Assembly: GCA_046051225.1 (NCBI GenBank) | Contig: JBJOOR010000009.1 | Coordinates: 95,441-159,440 of the forward strand | Length of the DNA: 64,000 bases | Direction of reading: 5' to 3' | From: CAIODY01 sp046051225 | GTDB taxonomy: Bacteria; Bacteroidota; Bacteroidia; Chitinophagales; CAIODY01 | Part shown: positions 8,831-17,857 of the stretch, one piece after another | Layout of the letters: the number at the start of each line of letters is the position of its first letter | Numbering within the stretch: position 1 is the first letter of the stretch | The notes under the pieces: model-generated | Databases searched by the model: none | Seen by the model: only the letters and a program-made list of their open reading frames with translations | What the model was told of the DNA's origin: nothing | Made by a program: the position numbers and the translations under genes

Positions 8831-9706
8831 ATGAAGCTTATAGGTTATATTTTGTTTTTAATTTTTGCTATTCCATTTTCTTATTTACCATTAAAAGTGC
8901 TCTATCTTTTTAGTGATTTTTTGTATTTAGTTATATACAAAATAGTGGGTTATAGAAAAAAAGTGGTGAGGCAAAACTTAGTAAATTCATTTCCCGAAAA
9001 AACAATTGCAGAAATAATTTCGATTGAAAAAAAATATTACCACAACCTTTGCGATTGGATAATTGAAACTATTAAATTATTCAGTATTTCGGAAGCTGAA
9101 TTGAAGCAACGAATGAAATTTACGGATGAAGAAAAATGGAATTCGTATTACGTAGAAAACAAACATATTATAATGGCTGCAGGTCATTACAATAATTTTG
9201 AATGGGGAGCACAGCGCATTTCATTAAATGAAAAAATAAAAGTGGTGGGTTTATTTACACCTTTATCTAATTCATATTTCAATACATTTATTTTAAAAAA
9301 TCGTTCCCGATTTGGTGCTATAATGGTTGCTTCAAAAGAAATTAAAAATTTTATCAACCAATTATTAACCGAAAAATATGCCTTTGGATTTGTAGCCGAC
9401 CAAAGCCCACGAAAGGAAGGGAAATTATATTGGACAGATTTTTTAAACCAACAAACAGCAGTGTTTACAGGTGTTGAACGTTATTCTATTCAATTAAATG
9501 CACCCGTAATTTTTGTTTATCCCGTAAAAATAAAACGAGGTTATTATGAATTAAAAGTTGAAATGATTTGTGATGAACCAACCTTAGTTCATCCATTTGC
9601 AATCACCGAATCACAAACTAGATTTTTAGAATCCATTATTCGTAAGCAGCCTGAAGCTTGGATGTGGAGCCACAAACGCTGGAAATTGAAAAAAGAATTG
9701 TTCTAA
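8831..9706 (+). CDS. Lysophospholipid/lipid A-type acyltransferase (LpxL/HtrB family)
   Basis: 291 aa. An N-terminal hydrophobic anchor (LIGYILFLIFAIPFSYLPLKVLYLF) precedes an LPLAT domain with the HX4E-type motif AGHYNNFEWG. A later segment, FVADQSPRKEG, is the conserved second block, and the C-terminus PEAWMWSHKRWK is typical of the family. It would transfer a secondary acyl chain to a lipid A precursor at the inner membrane. The exact acyl donor and position are not readable. It is the last gene of the folD-sppA run. Confidence 0.88.
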   Translation: MKLIGYILFLIFAIPFSYLPLKVLYLFSDFLYLVIYKIVGYRKKVVRQNLVNSFPEKTIAEIISIEKKYYHNLCDWIIETIKLFSISEAELKQRMKFTDEEKWNSYYVENKHIIMAAGHYNNFEWGAQRISLNEKIKVVGLFTPLSNSYFNTFILKNRSRFGAIMVASKEIKNFINQLLTEKYAFGFVADQSPRKEGKLYWTDFLNQQTAVFTGVERYSIQLNAPVIFVYPVKIKRGYYELKVEMICDEPTLVHPFAITESQTRFLESIIRKQPEAWMWSHKRWKLKKELF

Positions 9707-9802
9707 TTTTAATTAGATTTTTCGTTCCTAACTATGGGAAGTAAATTTTATAATTGTAATATAGTTTTTAATGGTATTAGTGTAGCAAATTTCTTTGCTC
9801 TT

Positions 9803-9838
9803 TAAAAAAAGCCCTTCATGAAAATGAGGGGCTTTCAT
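9803..9838 (+). terminator. Rho-independent-type terminator after the acyltransferase gene
   Basis: The stem GCCCTTCAT/ATGAGGGGC (9811-9832, loop GAAA, one G-U pair) is preceded by a run of A and followed by CTTTCAT. Confidence 0.65.
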
Positions 9839-10061
9839 CTATTAAACCACTAATAGAAATATTTTGATAGCCTTACGGTGTTTAGTTTATTCTTTGAATT
9901 AATAAGTCAAAATTGGTATTGAAAATGGTAAATTAGTATGGGTTCGATATCGTAAATAGTTAAGTAGAAAACTTGAAATTTTAATACTGAATATAGTACA
10001 TACAAAGAGTTGGTTAAATTATTTTTAATTGAATTCAGCCCATAATCACATCGGTATTACC

Positions 10062-10069
10062 TAAATTTG
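10062..10069 (+). promoter_or_regulatory. -7 promoter element TAAATTTG of clpX
   Basis: TAnnTTTG match, 20 bp before the ATG at 10090. Confidence 0.5.
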
Positions 10070-10089
10070 CAAAAAATATAAATATTAGA

Positions 10090-11331
10090 ATGGCTAAGAA
10101 AAATGAAATAGTGGAGTGTTCGTTTTGTGGCAAACCAAAAGAAAAAACAAAGTTGATGATTGGCGGTATGGGCATCTATATCTGCGATGAGTGTGTAGTT
10201 AGGGCTTATCAATTGGTAGAAGAAGAAACAAAAATATCGAATGCTAATCAAGCATCTACCTCAAAAATTGCTACCAAAAAATTTAAACCTATTGATATAA
10301 AAAAATACTTGGATGATTATGTAATAGGACAAGTAGAAGCCAAAAAAACATTGGCTGTGGCGGTTTATAATCATTACAAACGGGTGAATCAGATTGTAGA
10401 TTCATCAGAAGTTGAAATAGAAAAATCTAATGTAATTGTAATTGGGCAAACGGGCACGGGCAAAACATTATTGGCAAGAAGCATTGCTAAATATTTAGAT
10501 TTACCTTTTACTATTGTTGATGCTACTGTGTTTACCGAAGCAGGTTATGTGGGCGAAGATGTAGAAAGCATTTTAACTCGTTTATTACAAGTATGCGATT
10601 ATAATGTTGAACAAGCCGAACGTGGCATTGTGTATATTGATGAAATAGATAAAATTGGTAGAAAAGGCGATAATCCATCGTTAACTCGTGATGTAAAGGA
10701 AGGTACACAACAAGCATTACTAAAATTGTTAGAAGGCTCTGAAATTCTTGTGCCGCCCCAAGGTGGAAGAAAACACCCAGAACAAAAATTTATTAAATTA
10801 AACACTAAAAACATATTGTTTTTATGTGGTGGTGCATTTGATGGCATCGAAAAAATAATTGGCAAACGTATCACTACCCGTTCTATTGGTTATGGTTCGA
10901 ACAAAGAAATGAGCGATGCCGAAAGAGATAATATTTTACAATACGTTAATCAACATGATTTAAAAAAATATGGTTTAATACCCGAATTAATTGGGCGATT
11001 GCCTGTGGTGGTGCATTTAGATGTGTTGGATAAAAAAGCATTGCGTTCTATTTTAACCGAACCAAAAAATGCTTTGATGAAACAATACGAAAAATTATTT
11101 GAATTAGAAGGCATTAAACTTACAGTTGAAAAAGAAGTGTTGAACTTTATTGTTGATCAAGCTTTCGAACATAAATTAGGAGCCCGTGGATTACGAAGTA
11201 TGTGCGAATTATTGATGAAAGATTTGATGTTTGAATTGCCAAGCAAAGATTTATCTGAATATACTTTAACCTTAGATTATGCCGAGTCAAAACTATCGGG
11301 CAAGCAGATAAATAAATTAAAAGCTGCTTAG
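10090..11331 (+). CDS. clpX: ATP-dependent Clp protease ATP-binding subunit ClpX
   Basis: 413 aa, normal length. The N-terminal C4 zinc-binding domain is visible (CSFCGKPKEK...YICDECV). An AAA+ module follows with Walker A GQTGTGKT, Walker B region GIVYIDEIDKI and the pore-loop region GYVGEDVE. It unfolds tagged proteins and feeds them to ClpP. No clpP lies beside it in this window. It has its own promoter element and stands 19 bp before a glycosyltransferase. Confidence 0.97.
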   Translation: MAKKNEIVECSFCGKPKEKTKLMIGGMGIYICDECVVRAYQLVEEETKISNANQASTSKIATKKFKPIDIKKYLDDYVIGQVEAKKTLAVAVYNHYKRVNQIVDSSEVEIEKSNVIVIGQTGTGKTLLARSIAKYLDLPFTIVDATVFTEAGYVGEDVESILTRLLQVCDYNVEQAERGIVYIDEIDKIGRKGDNPSLTRDVKEGTQQALLKLLEGSEILVPPQGGRKHPEQKFIKLNTKNILFLCGGAFDGIEKIIGKRITTRSIGYGSNKEMSDAERDNILQYVNQHDLKKYGLIPELIGRLPVVVHLDVLDKKALRSILTEPKNALMKQYEKLFELEGIKLTVEKEVLNFIVDQAFEHKLGARGLRSMCELLMKDLMFELPSKDLSEYTLTLDYAESKLSGKQINKLKAA

Positions 11332-11350
11332 TTTTTTTGAATAAAAAAGT

Positions 11351-12511
11351 ATGGTAAATCAGCAAAAACCTGTTGTTACAATTATTAATAGGCATTACCC
11401 ACCCAACCCAGGAATAACTGGTGAAGCGGCTTGGGACTTGGCTAAATATTTAGATGCAAAAAATATTGCTGTACAAATTGTTCATATTAATCGTACATCC
11501 GAAGGCGGTGGCGAACGCCGTGAACCATTTGGAACTATTTATAAAGTAAGTTCTATTTACACAGGGAAAAACGAAACTATAAGGTTTGTAGCTGCCATTT
11601 TCGATTCCGTTAGTTTATTAGCAAAAGCAATAGGTGTTAGAAAAAAAGGCGTTATCATTTGTATGACAAGCCCACCAATGCTTGCCTTTTGGGGCGGTTT
11701 ATTTTTCAAACTATTTAATGTGCCTTGGTTTTTTTGGAGTATGGATTTATTTCCCGAATCGTTTTATGCTGATGGTAAAATTTCAAACACTAATTCATTT
11801 TACAAAATAGTTAAAAAAATAAGTTATGCTTTTAAGCCCAAAGCCTTAATTGCTATGGGTTATAAGCAAGCCGAATATATAAATGCACAATACAATAAAC
11901 CAGTTGAAACATTGGTGTTGCCATGTGGTGTAATTACGCAGCAACATATTAATAACGAAAAACCTATTTGGCGAACAGATGATTCGAAAATATATTTTGG
12001 CTATTGCGGTAATATTGGATTGGCGCATGATGAACGTTCGGTAGTTGAATTAGCAAAAGCAATTAATTCTACCAAACATCAATTAATATTGGCATTGTAT
12101 GGTGTAAAAGCCGAAGCTTTAAAAGCGCAATTAAAAAATATAGATGGAGTGATATTGGTTGATAATGTTCCAAGAAGTCAGTTGCATTTTATTGATGTGC
12201 ATTTAGTTTGTTTGATGGATAAATGGACACATGCCGCAGTGCCTTCAAAAGCAGTAAGTTCGATATGTGCAGGCGGTAGTATTTTATTTTTAGGAAATGA
12301 AAATAGCGATAATTGGTTTATGTTGCAACGTGCAGGTTGGCGCTTAAATCCAGATGAATCTATTCAACATCAAATAGAAAATTTGTTGGCAGATATTTCG
12401 TTCGAAAAAATAAATAGCAAAAAAGCTGAAGCTAAATTGTTAGCAATCGAGTTATCAAAATTAGTAACTACAACTTATCAGCAGATAGCAGAAAAAATAT
12501 TTAGAGATTAA
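11351..12511 (+). CDS. Family 4-type glycosyltransferase
   Basis: 386 aa. The N-terminal glycine-rich loop NRHYPPNPGITGEAAWDLAKYL and the DLFPESFYADG segment fit the WbuB-like GT4 (GT-B fold) group. The C-terminal half has YCGNIGLAHD and a SKAVSSICAGG nucleotide-sugar region. It probably adds a sugar to a lipid-linked surface glycan. The WecA/MraY-type transferase gene 370 bp away on the other strand fits this role. It ends in a TTAA shared with the fluoride-channel gene. Confidence 0.82.
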   Translation: MVNQQKPVVTIINRHYPPNPGITGEAAWDLAKYLDAKNIAVQIVHINRTSEGGGERREPFGTIYKVSSIYTGKNETIRFVAAIFDSVSLLAKAIGVRKKGVIICMTSPPMLAFWGGLFFKLFNVPWFFWSMDLFPESFYADGKISNTNSFYKIVKKISYAFKPKALIAMGYKQAEYINAQYNKPVETLVLPCGVITQQHINNEKPIWRTDDSKIYFGYCGNIGLAHDERSVVELAKAINSTKHQLILALYGVKAEALKAQLKNIDGVILVDNVPRSQLHFIDVHLVCLMDKWTHAAVPSKAVSSICAGGSILFLGNENSDNWFMLQRAGWRLNPDESIQHQIENLLADISFEKINSKKAEAKLLAIELSKLVTTTYQQIAEKIFRD

Positions 12512-12876
12512 CCATTCGCCATTTTCATTCCTACCCAAATGGCTAAAAATGTAAGTATTAAATTAGATGATACATTGAATGCAAGCCAACCCCATTGCTG
12601 TTGTTCAAATAATTGATACGATTGAAAACTAAATGTAGAAAAGGTACTTAATCCACCACAAAAACCTGTAGCCCAAAATATTTGAGTAGCTGAATTTTTA
12701 TCATTAAATGAAATAGTGCATACAATGGCTATTAAAATACTTGCTATTATATTAGCTATTAAAGTAGAAAATATGGGGTTGAAATTTTTTAATGCAATTA
12801 GCCATCCAATACAAAATCGAAGCACCGAGCCTATTCCACCACCAACAAACACATATAAGATGGCTAGATTATTCAT
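12508..12876 (-). CDS. crcB: Fluoride efflux channel CrcB/FluC
   Basis: 122 aa with four hydrophobic segments. The family motifs GGGIGSVLRF near the N-terminus and GFCGGLSTFSTFSFQ in the third helix are present. The protein is a dual-topology dimer that exports fluoride at the inner membrane. The start codon abuts the stop of the upstream WecA-type gene with no gap, implying co-transcription. The stop overlaps that of the convergent glycosyltransferase in a shared TTAA. No fluoride riboswitch was recognised, and the gene has no leader of its own to hold one. Confidence 0.93.
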   Translation of the reverse strand: MNNLAILYVFVGGGIGSVLRFCIGWLIALKNFNPIFSTLIANIIASILIAIVCTISFNDKNSATQIFWATGFCGGLSTFSTFSFQSYQLFEQQQWGWLAFNVSSNLILTFLAIWVGMKMANG

Positions 12877-13983
12877 TTACACTTCATCTTTTTTAACGTC
12901 ATGACGATGTGCATTTTTTTGATACATTAATTGTATAGCAATAAACAATACCATGAAAAAGCCTATAGCAATCGGGTTTAAATATTTTGTTTCATAATTA
13001 TTAAAATGTAGAAACAAGAATAAACCAACACTAAGAGCAGATAGAAAAATATATATCATACACACAAAATAATCTTTAACGCCCATCATGGCAAGATGAT
13101 GTGTAATGTGGTCTCTGCCTCCTACAAATGGCGAATGCCCTCTCATCATTCTGCGTATCGAAACTGTAGTTGTATCAATTAACGGAACAATGAAAATAAG
13201 CATGGGTGCTACAAACTGACGGATTTGATATTGTGGACCGTGTATATCTCTTAAATTCCAAATAAATAGAATACTCATGGCAGATAAAAATGCACCTAAA
13301 AATTGGCTACCTGTATCGCCCATATACATTTTTGATGGATGCCAATTAAAACATAAAAAGCCTAGCAATGCAGCCACCACACCTAAACCTGTAATAAAAA
13401 AGAATGGTTCGTAAATGCCCGATAAGGCACATACCGAAAGTATAGCTAAAATAATTACTATTGAAATAGAGCTTACTACACCATCCATATTATCAAGCAT
13501 ATTAATAGAATTCATGATGCCTATTACCCAAAAAATAGTGAAGATGTAATTGAAAATTCTTGATGGTGAAATATCAATCCAGATGCCTGCACCTAATAAA
13601 ATAATGGCACATAATAACTGACCTGAAAATTTTAGCAATGGCTTAGTATTATAAGCATCATCGGCTAAGCCAATTAAAAAACCAATGGTAGAACATAATA
13701 AAACAGCTAAGTGTACTTTGTTTATTAATACATTATCTTTTGATGGAAAGATGGCAAAAACTGCAAATGAAAATAAAAACAAAATAAAGAATGAAATACC
13801 ACCAAAGGCTGGTTTACTAGTAGATGCCCAACGTATAATTGGTTCATTACCATCTTGGCTATTACGCATTCCTAAATTGTTAGAAAATTTTACAAATAAT
13901 CCATTGATTAATGTAGAAAGCATTACAGCTATTAAAAAAAGGATGAAAACGTATATCGAGTTTTCGTTTGAAAATAAATCCAT
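12877..13983 (-). CDS. WecA/MraY-family undecaprenyl-phosphate sugar-phosphate transferase
   Basis: 368 aa with about ten membrane helices. Conserved cytoplasmic-loop motifs are GLADDAYNTKP, NMLDNMDG, MYMGDTGSQFLG and the His-rich RGHSPFVGGRDHITHHL. The family transfers a sugar-1-phosphate to undecaprenyl phosphate to start O-antigen, enterobacterial-antigen or teichoic-type glycans. The last loop is of the WecA/TagO rather than the MraY type. It is first in a two-gene unit with crcB. Confidence 0.88.
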   Translation of the reverse strand: MDLFSNENSIYVFILFLIAVMLSTLINGLFVKFSNNLGMRNSQDGNEPIIRWASTSKPAFGGISFFILFLFSFAVFAIFPSKDNVLINKVHLAVLLCSTIGFLIGLADDAYNTKPLLKFSGQLLCAIILLGAGIWIDISPSRIFNYIFTIFWVIGIMNSINMLDNMDGVVSSISIVIILAILSVCALSGIYEPFFFITGLGVVAALLGFLCFNWHPSKMYMGDTGSQFLGAFLSAMSILFIWNLRDIHGPQYQIRQFVAPMLIFIVPLIDTTTVSIRRMMRGHSPFVGGRDHITHHLAMMGVKDYFVCMIYIFLSALSVGLFLFLHFNNYETKYLNPIAIGFFMVLFIAIQLMYQKNAHRHDVKKDEV

Positions 13984-14016
13984 CTAATGTGTTTATATTG
14001 TTTAACTGTATAGAGT

Positions 14017-15207
14017 TTAATTTGTTTGTAAATGTTGCATGGCTTGATATGCCATTAATCCTGCACCTAGTTCCAAAGCCTTTTCATCAATGTTGAATGT
14101 GCCCGTATGAACTGCGCTACTGTTTGTTCCATCTTTGCTTGCTGTACCTAATCTAAAAAAACAAGCAGGAATTTTTTCAGCATAAAATGAAAAGTCTTCT
14201 GCTGTCATTCGCAAATCTAATTCTTCAACTTGGCTATTTCCTAAATATTCTTTTGCAAATTGTCTACTTAACTCTGTTGTGGTTGTATCATTTGTTAAAC
14301 ATGGATAACCATTTGAAATTTCAACCACACAATCCCCCCCCATACTTTGCGCCAATCCTTTTGCTATTTGATTAATTTTTTGATGCACTTGTTTGCGCCA
14401 AGATTCATCCATTGTTCTTAATGTGCCTTCAATACGCACTTCATCGGGTATTACATTAGTAGCGCCATTGGCTATTATTTTACCAAATGATAATACAGTA
14501 GGTATAATTGGATAAGCATTGCGGCTAACAATTTGTTGTAATGCTACAATAATATGCGATGCTATTAAAACCGTATCTACACAATTTTGGGGCAATGCGC
14601 CATGCCCACCTTTGCCTTTTACGGTTAAATAAATTTCATCTGCACTTGCCATGTATAATCCTGATTTAAATCCAGTTTTACCCACTGTCATACTTGGGTG
14701 AACATGCAATGCTAATATTTTTTCGGGCTTTGGATTTTCCAAAACACCTTCTTTAATCATTACCGATGCACCGCCTGGTTCTTTTTCTTCACTAGGTTGA
14801 AATATTAATTTAATAGTGCCTTGCCATTCATCTTTTAATTCATGTAATATTTTGGCTGCGCCTAGTAATACAGCAGTATGTACATCATGCCCACAAGCAT
14901 GCATCACACCTATATTTTGCGAAGCATAACTGCAAGTGTTTTTTTCGTTGATGGGCAATGCATCTAATTCGCTACGTAAGGCAATTACTTTTTTATCAGC
15001 ATTTGTATTGCTTTTTAATAAGGCTACTACGCCTGTTTTTGCAATATCTATTTGATAGGCAATGCCATATTCTGAAAGCTTTTGTTGTACAAATTTCGAT
15101 GTTTCAAATTCTTGAAATGATAATTCGGGATGAGCATGAATATGATGCCTTATCGTTTGTATTTCGGTAAAATAGGCAGCTGCAAGTTGTTGTATTTTGG
15201 ATAGCAT
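14017..15207 (-). CDS. M20-family amidohydrolase (N-acyl-amino-acid/hippurate type)
   Basis: 396 aa. Metal-binding motifs are HACGHDVHTAVLLG and the conserved acidic FQPSEEKEPGGASVMI. A dimerisation domain inserts in the middle (YLTVKGKGGHGALP), followed by the C-terminal LRMTAEDFSFYAEKIPACFFRLG. It hydrolyses an N-acyl or amide bond with a two-metal centre; the substrate is not determined. It has no signal peptide and is probably cytoplasmic. It lies 12 bp behind the SPOR gene and is probably co-transcribed with it. Confidence 0.88.
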   Translation of the reverse strand: MLSKIQQLAAAYFTEIQTIRHHIHAHPELSFQEFETSKFVQQKLSEYGIAYQIDIAKTGVVALLKSNTNADKKVIALRSELDALPINEKNTCSYASQNIGVMHACGHDVHTAVLLGAAKILHELKDEWQGTIKLIFQPSEEKEPGGASVMIKEGVLENPKPEKILALHVHPSMTVGKTGFKSGLYMASADEIYLTVKGKGGHGALPQNCVDTVLIASHIIVALQQIVSRNAYPIIPTVLSFGKIIANGATNVIPDEVRIEGTLRTMDESWRKQVHQKINQIAKGLAQSMGGDCVVEISNGYPCLTNDTTTTELSRQFAKEYLGNSQVEELDLRMTAEDFSFYAEKIPACFFRLGTASKDGTNSSAVHTGTFNIDEKALELGAGLMAYQAMQHLQTN

Positions 15208-15219
15208 TAGCTAAATGGT

Positions 15220-15624
15220 TTATTTATCATCCGAAGCACCTTCGGGCAATACGTTTACAATATCGGGCACTATAAAAATACCTTTAAATTTATCATTAAT
15301 TTCTTTCATAAAATTATAGGCTTCATTTTTATCGGCATAATCGCCCACCCTTAATTTAAAATAAGGTTGTTGGTAAGTAAGATATGTTTTAGCTGAAGGA
15401 TAAAGGGTTAAAAATTCAGTTTTTATATTCATCACTTCGGCACGTTCAGAATTTGATGAAAGTTGAATACGCCAGCCCTGTACCCGTTTTATACTGGTAT
15501 TCATATCAATATGGCGGCTTATTAATTTAGGCAATGAAGGGTCTTCCTTTATTGTAATAGTACCTTGTGCCATCAATAAATTGATAGGTATCATGTACAA
15601 AATTAGTGTGCCAATTATTTTCAT
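15220..15624 (-). CDS. Secreted SPOR-domain protein
   Basis: 134 aa. The N-terminal signal peptide MKIIGTLILYMIPINLLMAQG is followed by about 30 residues of linker. A SPOR-like domain (VQGWRIQLSSNSERAEVMNIKTEF...QPYFKLRVGDYADKNEA) covers residues 45-125. SPOR domains bind denuded peptidoglycan glycans at division sites, so a periplasmic role is likely. A TACTTTTG element at 15647-15654 serves as its promoter. Confidence 0.8.
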   Translation of the reverse strand: MKIIGTLILYMIPINLLMAQGTITIKEDPSLPKLISRHIDMNTSIKRVQGWRIQLSSNSERAEVMNIKTEFLTLYPSAKTYLTYQQPYFKLRVGDYADKNEAYNFMKEINDKFKGIFIVPDIVNVLPEGASDDK

Positions 15625-15646
15625 GTGATTGATATGATGACGATTG

Positions 15647-15654
15647 CAAAAGTA
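15647..15654 (-). promoter_or_regulatory. -7 promoter element TACTTTTG of the SPOR/M20 unit
   Basis: Minus-strand TAnnTTTG match, 22 bp before the ATG at 15624. Confidence 0.5.
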
Positions 15655-15671
15655 ATTATTTGTGTGGTTTG

Positions 15672-15722
15672 GTGGTAATAAAAAAGCCCCGATAAATTTT
15701 ATCGGGGCTTTTTTATTACCAC
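15672..15722 (-). terminator. Very strong hairpin terminator after the PorP/SprF gene
   Basis: 25-bp perfect arms (core AAAAAAGCCCCGATAAA) around a single unpaired base, with A/T tracts on both sides, so it could work on either strand. By position it ends the leftward PorP/SprF transcript. Confidence 0.85.
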
Positions 15723-15800
15723 TAGTTATCTATATAATCTTTGGAAAATACCATCCTTCCCTGAAAAATTCACACTTTTGCTTGGTTTGTATATCTATAT

Positions 15801-16883
15801 TTAAAATACTGGGCAAACAGGGTGGCGCTTATTACCTAATGATGCATCCATTAAGCCATGATAAGAAAGAGTTAGTTCAACGCCTCCTTTTAATTTTGTA
15901 GTAGAAGTAAGTTTTGAAACATTTAAGTCGTAACTAATTCCTAAAGTGTATTGGTTATACTCTAATTTAGTAGAAAGATTAATTGCATCTTGCAATAAAC
16001 CACCAGTTCTGTTAGCTTGCCTAAACCATAACCCCATATTAAATGCCATTAATTCTTTAGCTTTTACTTCGGTTAATTGAAAGCGCAAATAAGCACCTTC
16101 GTTAATTTCGTACCAACTGCCTTGGTACAAAACCATTAACGAAGGAAGAATATCTAATTTTTTGCCAATTGGATATTTCATTCCAAAATGTCCTGTAAAT
16201 TTCCTATATAATTGATCGCTTGGTAATCCAAAAAAGAATGAATTTTTAGGTTGGTTGATATGATTTATGGCAAAGCCATAATTGATAAATTTACGTTTGT
16301 TAATTTGGCAAAAGTATTTTACACCTACACTAAAATCGGCATAAATATAATTATTTAAAACTGGGGCACTTACTACCGAAAATGGGGTAAAAGGGTCTTG
16401 AGGGTTATATTGATCGGGTAATTGAAGGTTTGTATAATCAATCCTACGTTGTACAAAACCCATTGTAAAACCACCTACCACATATCTGTTTTTTAAATTT
16501 GAAATAGATTTCCAATACGATACTGCTAACTGACCATAAGTAGTACTTAAAGCTACTTCGCCAGCCCTATCATTTAAAAATAATAACCCTACCCCAATCA
16601 TATCTTTTGATGTTTTGCTGCCTTTAAAACTCATATCAAATCCACCAGAAAATGTAGTATAGCCAGTGTTTCGAGCCGCTACACTATTGTTGTTGATAAA
16701 ACGATAATCCCATTGATTACGAAAACAACCTGTGAAACGATACATACCTTTAAAAAAGCCAGTGTTGGCTGGGTTTAAAAGTATAGGACATTCATTGTAT
16801 TGTGTGAAATGAACATCTTGTGCAGAACCACGAAGTGAAAAAATGCTTACTAAAATAACTACTAAAAGTAATTTTGTTTTCAT
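15801..16883 (-). CDS. PorP/SprF-family T9SS membrane protein
   Basis: 360 aa from the ATG at 16883, chosen because it begins the signal peptide MKTKLLLVVILVSIFSLRGSA; a start eight codons upstream is possible. The mature N-terminus QDVHFTQYNECPILLNPANTGFFKG is the hallmark of PorP/SprF. The rest is a predicted outer-membrane beta-barrel. Members anchor or pass T9SS type B substrates at the cell surface. Here no adhesin gene lies next to it, unlike the second copy at 52377. Confidence 0.88.
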   Translation of the reverse strand: MKTKLLLVVILVSIFSLRGSAQDVHFTQYNECPILLNPANTGFFKGMYRFTGCFRNQWDYRFINNNSVAARNTGYTTFSGGFDMSFKGSKTSKDMIGVGLLFLNDRAGEVALSTTYGQLAVSYWKSISNLKNRYVVGGFTMGFVQRRIDYTNLQLPDQYNPQDPFTPFSVVSAPVLNNYIYADFSVGVKYFCQINKRKFINYGFAINHINQPKNSFFFGLPSDQLYRKFTGHFGMKYPIGKKLDILPSLMVLYQGSWYEINEGAYLRFQLTEVKAKELMAFNMGLWFRQANRTGGLLQDAINLSTKLEYNQYTLGISYDLNVSKLTSTTKLKGGVELTLSYHGLMDASLGNKRHPVCPVF

Positions 16884-16972
16884 AATTGAAAATTTATTTG
16901 CTTGCAACGAAATTAAAAGGATTTCAATACATAGACAACAATTTTTTGGAAAACGTTACTAACTTTCGAAAA

Positions 16973-16980
16973 TATTTTTG
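16973..16980 (+). promoter_or_regulatory. -7 promoter element TATTTTTG of the NlpC/P60 gene
   Basis: TAnnTTTG match, 22 bp before the ATG at 17003. Confidence 0.4.
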
Positions 16981-17002
16981 GGTAAAATAAAATACATACC
17001 AT

Positions 17003-17770
17003 ATGAATTATAGCTGCAAAGTAACCATAGCACCACTAAGAGCCGAACCAAGCCACAAAGCCGAAATGGTTTCGCAAATTTTATTTGGCGAAAATGTGTT
17101 GCAAATAAATCAACAAAATGATTGGATAAAAGTAGCTTGTAGCTATGATGGATACGAAGGTTGGGTTGAATTAAAATCGCTGATACCCATTTCGGATGAT
17201 ATTTTAACTGATTTTAAACGATATATTGTAGTAGCTGAAAGTAATTTAATTGAAAAAAAATCATTAAATATTTATCGAATTGTATCAGGTTCGGAAATTT
17301 ATTTAAACAAAAATAAGGAATCAGTTATTGGAAATAAAATTTTCGATTTTGCTGGTCATACCATTTTGAAAAATTTAGGTTTTGAAATTAATGTTGATGC
17401 CATTCTTCAAAATGCAGTTCAGTTTTTAAATGTGCCTTATTTGTGGGGTGGTAAATCGATGTATGGTATAGATTGTTCGGGGTTTACACAATTAGTTTAT
17501 AAATTAAATAATTTTTATTTGCCTCGTGATGCTTATCAGCAAGCCGAAGTGGGTGATACTATTCAGTTTGGAAAACAACAAACAGGCGATTTAGCTTTTT
17601 TTGTAAATCAAAATAATAAAATATCGCATGTAGGAATTTGTATTAATAATAATGAAATTATTCATTGTAGTGGATATGTGCGAATAGATACCTTAAATGA
17701 AAATGGAATTTGGAATGAGGATGAAAATGTTTTAACACACCAATTATCGCTTATTAAAAGATTAGTATAA
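17003..17770 (+). CDS. NlpC/P60 (C40) cell-wall peptidase with N-terminal SH3
   Basis: 255 aa. Residues 5-60 form an SH3b-like domain (LRAEPSHKAEMVSQILFGE...WIKVACSYDGYEGWV). The C-terminal NlpC/P60 domain has the catalytic Cys in YGIDCSGFTQLVY, the His in ISHVGICI and the final polar residue near IIHCSG. The family cleaves stem-peptide D-Glu-diaminopimelate bonds. No clear signal peptide is present; export is either missing or by another route, and a dipeptidyl-peptidase VI-like cytoplasmic role in peptide recycling is possible. Confidence 0.87.
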   Translation: MNYSCKVTIAPLRAEPSHKAEMVSQILFGENVLQINQQNDWIKVACSYDGYEGWVELKSLIPISDDILTDFKRYIVVAESNLIEKKSLNIYRIVSGSEIYLNKNKESVIGNKIFDFAGHTILKNLGFEINVDAILQNAVQFLNVPYLWGGKSMYGIDCSGFTQLVYKLNNFYLPRDAYQQAEVGDTIQFGKQQTGDLAFFVNQNNKISHVGICINNNEIIHCSGYVRIDTLNENGIWNEDENVLTHQLSLIKRLV

Positions 17771-17857
17771 TTAAATTTGTAAAAAAAAATGCTGCTGCTA
17801 AAATAAAGGCAGCCTTTTTTATTTCTACTTTTACCACTCAATTTTTTTATATTTAAA

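Larger units (their letters stand above)
9707..10089. other. 383-bp intergenic region before clpX
   Basis: Contains the terminator at 9803-9838 and the clpX promoter element at 10062-10069. The middle, about 9840-10060, is AT-rich; I see no ORF, RNA fold or repeat in it. Confidence 0.6.

Noticed and set aside
12508..13983. Fluoride riboswitch before crcB
   Set aside because: There is no untranslated leader in front of crcB, and no conserved riboswitch fold was seen before the WecA-type gene.
15662..15901. 79-aa plus-strand ORF over the PorP/SprF terminator
   Set aside because: It translates the terminator palindrome and antisense of the PorP/SprF gene.
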